Assembly: GCA_040754075.1 (NCBI GenBank)
Contig: JBFMDH010000022.1
Coordinates: 60,119-124,118 of the forward strand
Origin: Acidobacteriota bacterium
Lineage (GTDB): Bacteria; Acidobacteriota; Blastocatellia; UBA7656
Direction: 5' to 3'
DNA: 64,000 bases
The notes below the pieces were generated by a model, which worked only from the letters and a program-made list of their open reading frames with translations, was not told the DNA's origin and did not search any database. Positions 59,718 to 64,000 of this stretch are shown here, piece after piece (position 1 is the stretch's first letter; every line of letters starts with the position of its first letter). Both the position numbers and the translations under genes were made by a program.

Positions 59718-61118
59718 TCACGTGCGAATGTTGTAATAACGAATTTTACTATTCAATGTCGTCGTATTTAATCCCAATAATTTCGCAGCGCGCGATTGAT
59801 GCCCGTTGGTGATTTCGAGCGCCCGGCGAATCAAATCAATTTGAAAGCGATTCACTTCATCATAAAACGAAATGCCATTCGACAAATCAATTTGCGTTGC
59901 ATTGCTCTGACCATCCGATTTGGCGGCGGCAAGTTGTGGATTGACGACCTCTTCGCGTAAATCATCTTTGGTGATGGATTGATTGCGCGCCACGATGACG
60001 GCACGTTCAATGACATTCTCCAGTTCGCGCACATTGCCTTGCCAGCGATAAGCTTCAAGCAGCGAAAGCACTTCGGGGCTGAGTTGCTCGGTAATCTGCT
60101 TGCCATTTTCCGCCGCGTATTTGCGTACAAAATGTTGCGCCAGCGGCAGAATATCTTCCTTGCGTTCCCTGAGCGGCGGCAAATTGATTGAAATCACATT
60201 CAAGCGATAGTACAAATCTTCGCGAAACAATCCTTCGGCAACCGCCTGTTTCAAATCGACATTCGTAGCCGCGACAATGCGCACATCAACCTGTTTGCGC
60301 GTGGTGTCGCCAAGCGGTGTGAATTCGCGTTCTTGAATGACGCGCAAAAGTTTGGATTGCGTTTCCATCGAAATGGTGCCGATTTCATCAAGAAAAATCG
60401 TGCCGCCATCAGCCACTTCAAAATAACCTTTTTTAGCGGCAACCGCGCCGGTAAACGCGCCGCGCACGTGACCGAAAAGTTCCGACTCTAAAAGTTCGGT
60501 CGGCAAATTCGCTGAATTTACGGTGACGAAAGGTTTGTCGGCACGGATACTTTGATTGTGAATGGCGCGGGCAATCAATTCTTTGCCGGTTCCCGACTCA
60601 CCGGTCACCAGTACGGTGGTGCGCGCCGGGGCGACCTGTTCGACGAAGGCAAGAATTTCCAACATCTTTTCGCTTCGCGCCACAATCTCTTTGCCTGCGG
60701 AACTGCGCTTCAAGGTTTGTTTCAAGGCGCGGTGTTCTTCATCTTTGCGACGACGGCGCACGCCCGCGCCGATAATGCCGAGAATTTCCCGGTTATCAAA
60801 AGGTTTGCGCACGCAATTGAAAGCGCCGCGCTGCCAGGCGGAAATTGCCGTATCGAAGGTCGCATAAGCGGTAATCATAATGACTACGACGTCGCGATCA
60901 ATTTTCAATAATTCTTCCAGCGTGCGCAGTCCGCCGATTCCCGGCATCGACACATCGAGCAACACCACATCAAAAAATTGTTGCTGGAATTTATCCAAGC
61001 CTTCTTCGCCGGTTCGCGCCACTGCGACTTGAAAGCCCTCGTCAATGAGCAGACTCTCAAGCACATCTCGCATCACTTCTTCATCATCTACAATTAAGAT
61101 GCTGCCTTTTTTCGCCAT
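59718..61118 (-). CDS. Sigma-54-dependent NtrC-family response regulator
   Basis: A 466-residue protein. Residues about 5-115 are a receiver domain (DDEE at the acidic pocket, phosphate acceptor in VVLLDVSMPG). The AAA+ domain (about 145-375) has GESGTGKE (Walker A), the sigma-54 contact GAFTGA in ELFGHVRGAFTGA, and Walker B-like GGTIFLDEIG. A Fis-type HTH ends the protein (NGHQSRAAKLLGLNTTTLNSKIRYY). It should activate sigma-54 promoters after phosphorylation. No sensor kinase is next to it. A target in this window could be the promoter at 21883; this is not shown. Confidence 0.93.
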   Translation of the reverse strand: MAKKGSILIVDDEEVMRDVLESLLIDEGFQVAVARTGEEGLDKFQQQFFDVVLLDVSMPGIGGLRTLEELLKIDRDVVVIMITAYATFDTAISAWQRGAFNCVRKPFDNREILGIIGAGVRRRRKDEEHRALKQTLKRSSAGKEIVARSEKMLEILAFVEQVAPARTTVLVTGESGTGKELIARAIHNQSIRADKPFVTVNSANLPTELLESELFGHVRGAFTGAVAAKKGYFEVADGGTIFLDEIGTISMETQSKLLRVIQEREFTPLGDTTRKQVDVRIVAATNVDLKQAVAEGLFREDLYYRLNVISINLPPLRERKEDILPLAQHFVRKYAAENGKQITEQLSPEVLSLLEAYRWQGNVRELENVIERAVIVARNQSITKDDLREEVVNPQLAAAKSDGQSNATQIDLSNGISFYDEVNRFQIDLIRRALEITNGHQSRAAKLLGLNTTTLNSKIRYYNIRT

Positions 61119-61195
61119 AACGGAAAATGCTAACAGGTAAAATGCAAGCTCTGCCAGTCGAATAATAAAACGCTGGAAGCAAGGATTATCAAATG

Positions 61196-63202
61196 TTACT
61201 CGCGCAGATTCAGACGACCAAGCAGGTCGTCAAAACGCGGGTCTGAACGCAATTCATCCCATAACGGGTCAACTTTGATTTTGATAATCCCGTTATCTTT
61301 ACTGGCATAACTTTTCTCTAACCACGCAAAGGCTTGGTCTTTTTCGTGCATCCCGCAATAGATGGTTGCCATGGTGTAATTTTTGACAATCCCCTCCGGC
61401 TTCCCCAAAACGTTCTGTAAAATTTTCTCGGCTTCGGTGCGGTTATTCAGTCGCGCCTGAGCGTAACCGACCAGCGGTTCGGCTTTCAATCTCTCGCTGC
61501 TATACCACTTCTTGCCTTCCGCGAGCGCCTCTTGATACAGGGATTTTGCCAGATAAATCCGCATCATGATGCCTCCCCAGTAAGGATGATTGGGGTCTGT
61601 GGCAATGGCTTTTTTGCTGTGTTCGATTGCCTGGTCAAACCGGCGCGCATAATAGAGCACCAGCAAATGCTGGAAATGCGTATCGCTTGATGTGGGGTCT
61701 AGTTGCAATGCCAGTTCGCTTTCACTGATGGCTTCGTCGCGACGATCCAGTGTAGAAAGCAGAACCGAATAATTACTGTGTGATTCGCTGTCATTGGGAT
61801 TGAGTTCAATCGCCCGTTGCAAAGCCTGTTCAGCCCCAGCCCAATCCCAATCCAACAGATACTTTCCCCATCCCAGAGCGTTATATGCCTGACCTAAATT
61901 GGCATCCAGACTCAAGGCTTTATCGATAGCCGCCACCGCTTTATCGCGCAATTCCTGGCGATTCGGCGAAATCACCGCCTGCGCAATATAATTGGCAGCC
62001 AATCCTGCATAGGCGAGCGCGTAATCCGGGTCTTTTTTAATCGCCTGCTCATAGTATTCAAGCGCCTTGGGAAACTGGTATTTGAAATGAAAATATTGCC
62101 CCTGCGTATACAACTGAAAGGCTTCGGTGTTTTCGGTGTAACGTTTGGTCAACAGCCGTTTTTCGTCGATGGTGAGTTGCAACGATAAGACTTTAGCCAT
62201 GCGTTCGGATATGGAATCCTGTAAAGCGAATACATTGGTGAAGAAATCATCAAACTTGTCGCCCCATAACAAAGTGCCGTCCGACACCCGAAACAGTTGC
62301 GCGCTGATGCGAACATTTTTATCGGAGCGTTGAACCAAACCTGCGAGCACCACATCAACTCCCAACTCTCGACCTGCGGCAATCGGGTCGGTTTCGCGTT
62401 CGGAATATTTCATAACCGTGCTGGTTGGTCTGACATTGATTTCTTTGAATTTCCCCAAACGGTTAATCAGCGCATCCGCCATTCCTAAACCAAGCGCCTG
62501 ATTGGCTTCATCCGTGCTTGTCGCTTTAAACGGCAAAACCGCTATCGTTTGAACCCTTAGCGAATTCGCTATTTTGGTTTTCGAGTTCGAGGAAACTGCA
62601 AAATAGACTCCGGCAATTATCACGCCAAGTAATAATGTCGCACCGATGGTCAATTGCCATCTTGAAATCGTTGGCAATAGCGAACCCTTTTCAGCAGGCT
62701 TAATCTCTTTTTCGGAGTTTAAATCCGGTGCTTTGCCAGTAAGCGAATCTAATTCCAACAAAGGACTGGTGACATATTTTGACGGCTCATTGATTTCTTC
62801 GGCAGCGATAGCCAGCGAATTTTTCGCTTCGGCGGAGGCGTCATTTAAAACTTCTGTGGGTGTTTCATCAATAATTTTTTTAGTGACTTGAGCGACGAAA
62901 CGATAGCCGCGCTTGGGCACCGTTTCAATGTATTGCGGTTTGGTGGCGCTTTCGCCAAGCACCTTCCTCAAGGTCGATATATTGACATTGAGATTGACCT
63001 CTTCAACGAAACTCTGCGGCCAAAGCTCGCGCATCAACCACTCTTTTTCAAGCAATCGTCCGGCATTTTCTACGAGCAATACGAGCGTATCAAAGACCTT
63101 GGCTTTGAGCGGCACAACTTCGCCATTGCGCAACAGGAGTTGTTCGCCGACATCCAATTGATAATCACCGAACTCGTATAACTCTCGTATTTTCTGAGCC
63201 AT
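61196..63202 (-). CDS. Membrane winged-helix regulator with TPR domain (CadC-like)
   Basis: A 668-residue protein. Residues about 10-105 are an OmpR/CadC-type winged helix (VVPLKAKVFDTLVLLVENAGRLLEKEWLMRELWPQSFVEEVNLNVNISTLRKVLGE in parts). A membrane helix lies near residue 190-208 (LLGVIIAGVYFAVSS). A TolB-N-like or FlgO-like beta domain (about 215-345) and TPR units (e.g. ALEYYEQAIKKDPDYALAYAGLA, LDANLGQAYNALGWG) fill the rest. Such one-protein membrane regulators are common in acidobacteria. It stands next to a DM13 and ECF sigma gene pair on the other strand. Confidence 0.9.
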   Translation of the reverse strand: MAQKIRELYEFGDYQLDVGEQLLLRNGEVVPLKAKVFDTLVLLVENAGRLLEKEWLMRELWPQSFVEEVNLNVNISTLRKVLGESATKPQYIETVPKRGYRFVAQVTKKIIDETPTEVLNDASAEAKNSLAIAAEEINEPSKYVTSPLLELDSLTGKAPDLNSEKEIKPAEKGSLLPTISRWQLTIGATLLLGVIIAGVYFAVSSNSKTKIANSLRVQTIAVLPFKATSTDEANQALGLGMADALINRLGKFKEINVRPTSTVMKYSERETDPIAAGRELGVDVVLAGLVQRSDKNVRISAQLFRVSDGTLLWGDKFDDFFTNVFALQDSISERMAKVLSLQLTIDEKRLLTKRYTENTEAFQLYTQGQYFHFKYQFPKALEYYEQAIKKDPDYALAYAGLAANYIAQAVISPNRQELRDKAVAAIDKALSLDANLGQAYNALGWGKYLLDWDWAGAEQALQRAIELNPNDSESHSNYSVLLSTLDRRDEAISESELALQLDPTSSDTHFQHLLVLYYARRFDQAIEHSKKAIATDPNHPYWGGIMMRIYLAKSLYQEALAEGKKWYSSERLKAEPLVGYAQARLNNRTEAEKILQNVLGKPEGIVKNYTMATIYCGMHEKDQAFAWLEKSYASKDNGIIKIKVDPLWDELRSDPRFDDLLGRLNLRE

Positions 63203-63332
63203 AGATGAATTTAAATTTTTTTAAGATTTTTTTTAACCGCAAATTGGCTTTCGTTTAAGACATCAACATCGCCTCTTAGTATAGTTCACACGGTCACGAA
63301 GAAACGAACTTTTAAATGCGTGGTCGGGTTAA

Positions 63333-63776
63333 ATGAAAGTAAAAAAATTTACCATTACAACCGTTTTCGTAATTACGCTCGGACTGGTGTTCTTCGCAAC
63401 TTTCAAATTCGTTATGCAACAAGGTATTAAAAAACAGATCATTGCTTCAGGTAAATTTCATCAGGTTGCCCATCAAGGCGAAGGCAACGTGATGATCTAT
63501 CGCCTGCTCACTGGTGAGCGGGTACTCGAACTTTCAGAGTTTAGCACAGGCGAGGGAGAAAATTTAGAAGTTCTGCTCATTGGCGCTCGCGATGCCTTAG
63601 AGAATGAAACCGTTGAAAGCGCCGAGACCTTTTCACTGGGCAGGTTGAAAAGTGTCACCGGTCATCAAAGCTTCGCCATTCCCGATAGTCTCGACTTAAA
63701 CAAATTTGGCGCGGTTACCATCTGGTCAAAAAAATACAAAGTCAATTTTACGACCGCGCCTTTACACAACGATTGA
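63333..63776 (+). CDS. DM13-domain membrane-anchored protein
   Basis: A 147-residue protein with a membrane anchor or signal (FTITTVFVITLGLVFFATFKFV). The DM13 domain follows: FHQVAHQGEGNVMIYRLLTGERVLELSEF, LEVLLIGA, GRLKSVTGHQSFAIPDSLDLNKFGAVTIW in parts. DM13 domains are thought to take part in redox or electron transfer. The C-terminal VNFTTAPL is typical for the family. It may be co-transcribed with the ECF sigma gene 58 bases downstream. Confidence 0.8.
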   Translation: MKVKKFTITTVFVITLGLVFFATFKFVMQQGIKKQIIASGKFHQVAHQGEGNVMIYRLLTGERVLELSEFSTGEGENLEVLLIGARDALENETVESAETFSLGRLKSVTGHQSFAIPDSLDLNKFGAVTIWSKKYKVNFTTAPLHND

Positions 63777-63833
63777 TGCTGCCCGGTAAACCAACAAGGT
63801 TTATCGGATAGCGACAGACCAACGAGGTAAACA

Positions 63834-64000
63834 ATGTTGAATACAAATGCAAAACTCACTCAGGGCGTTTCAGCAACCGAAAATTTTGAGCAGGAGGCGC
63901 TGCCGTATATGGGAGATTTATACCGGAGCGCGTACCGGATAGTTGGGGAGCGGGAAGAGGCGGAGGATTTGGTGCAGGAGACCTATATGCAGGCGTGGAA
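63834..64000 (+). CDS. ECF-type RNA polymerase sigma factor, N-terminal part
   Basis: The frame runs from ATG at 63834 beyond the window edge. ALPYMGDLYRSAYRIVG, then REEAEDLVQETYMQAW, is sigma-70 region 2 of ECF sigma factors, with the aromatic and acidic residues that bind core polymerase and the -10 region. Only 55 residues are seen. An adjacent anti-sigma factor may follow outside the window. Confidence 0.88.
   Translation, partial: MLNTNAKLTQGVSATENFEQEALPYMGDLYRSAYRIVGEREEAEDLVQETYMQAW

Overview
The window looks like a chromosome segment of an Acidobacteriota bacterium, probably of the Blastocatellia type. This is an inference from the mix of genes: VWFA-related secreted protein, many HEAT, TPR and beta-propeller proteins, S9 peptidase, DUF3089 and DUF4388 proteins, and a TPR protein fused to a winged-helix regulator. 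Base composition is moderate. No 16S rRNA gene is present, so the assignment is tentative.

Host left part (1-28356). A truncated flavin amine oxidase and a ParD/ParE toxin-antitoxin pair come first. Then follow mostly minus-strand genes for secreted or regulatory proteins: FAD-linked oxidase, GntR regulator, S9 peptidase, DUF3089 alpha/beta hydrolase, HEAT-repeat protein, DUF4388 protein with a TPR/response-regulator partner, a VWA protein with a small exported partner, an HD-GYP/GAF/degenerate-GGDEF protein, a thioredoxin/NHL protein, a lactonase-like beta-propeller and an anti-sigma factor without an adjacent sigma gene. A matrixin-like metalloprotease at 21961 lies behind a good sigma-54 promoter. 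A two-gene B12-dependent acyl-CoA mutase (23759-25864) has the active-site signature of isobutyryl-CoA mutase rather than methylmalonyl-CoA mutase.

Integrated element (28357-59475, about 31 kb). It sits in the 3' end of a tRNA-Ile2(CAU) gene and is bounded by a perfect 49-bp direct repeat. Integrase is at the left end. A ribbon-helix-helix regulator and an ImmA-type protease are at the right end. The left and right arms carry early genes: excisionase-like protein, ArdC-N-like protein, SWIM protein, adenine methylase, HNH nuclease, and a replication protein whose coding sequence contains a cluster of dyad repeats that look like an origin. The middle carries endolysin and holin-like genes, large terminase, portal, a putative protease/scaffold protein, a capsid cement protein, major capsid protein and a repeat/lectin protein. 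I find no tape-measure, tail tube, head-tail connector or baseplate gene. The element also carries AT-rich cargo: a secreted papain-like protease operon, an OLD-type ATPase-nuclease, and a KAP-family NTPase followed by a polytopic membrane protein. The simplest reading is a capsid-forming satellite or tail-less prophage that packages its own DNA, carries probable defence genes, and would need tails from elsewhere.

Host right part (59504-64000). A sigma-54-dependent NtrC-type regulator, a winged-helix/TPR regulator, a DM13-domain protein and the start of an ECF sigma factor gene.
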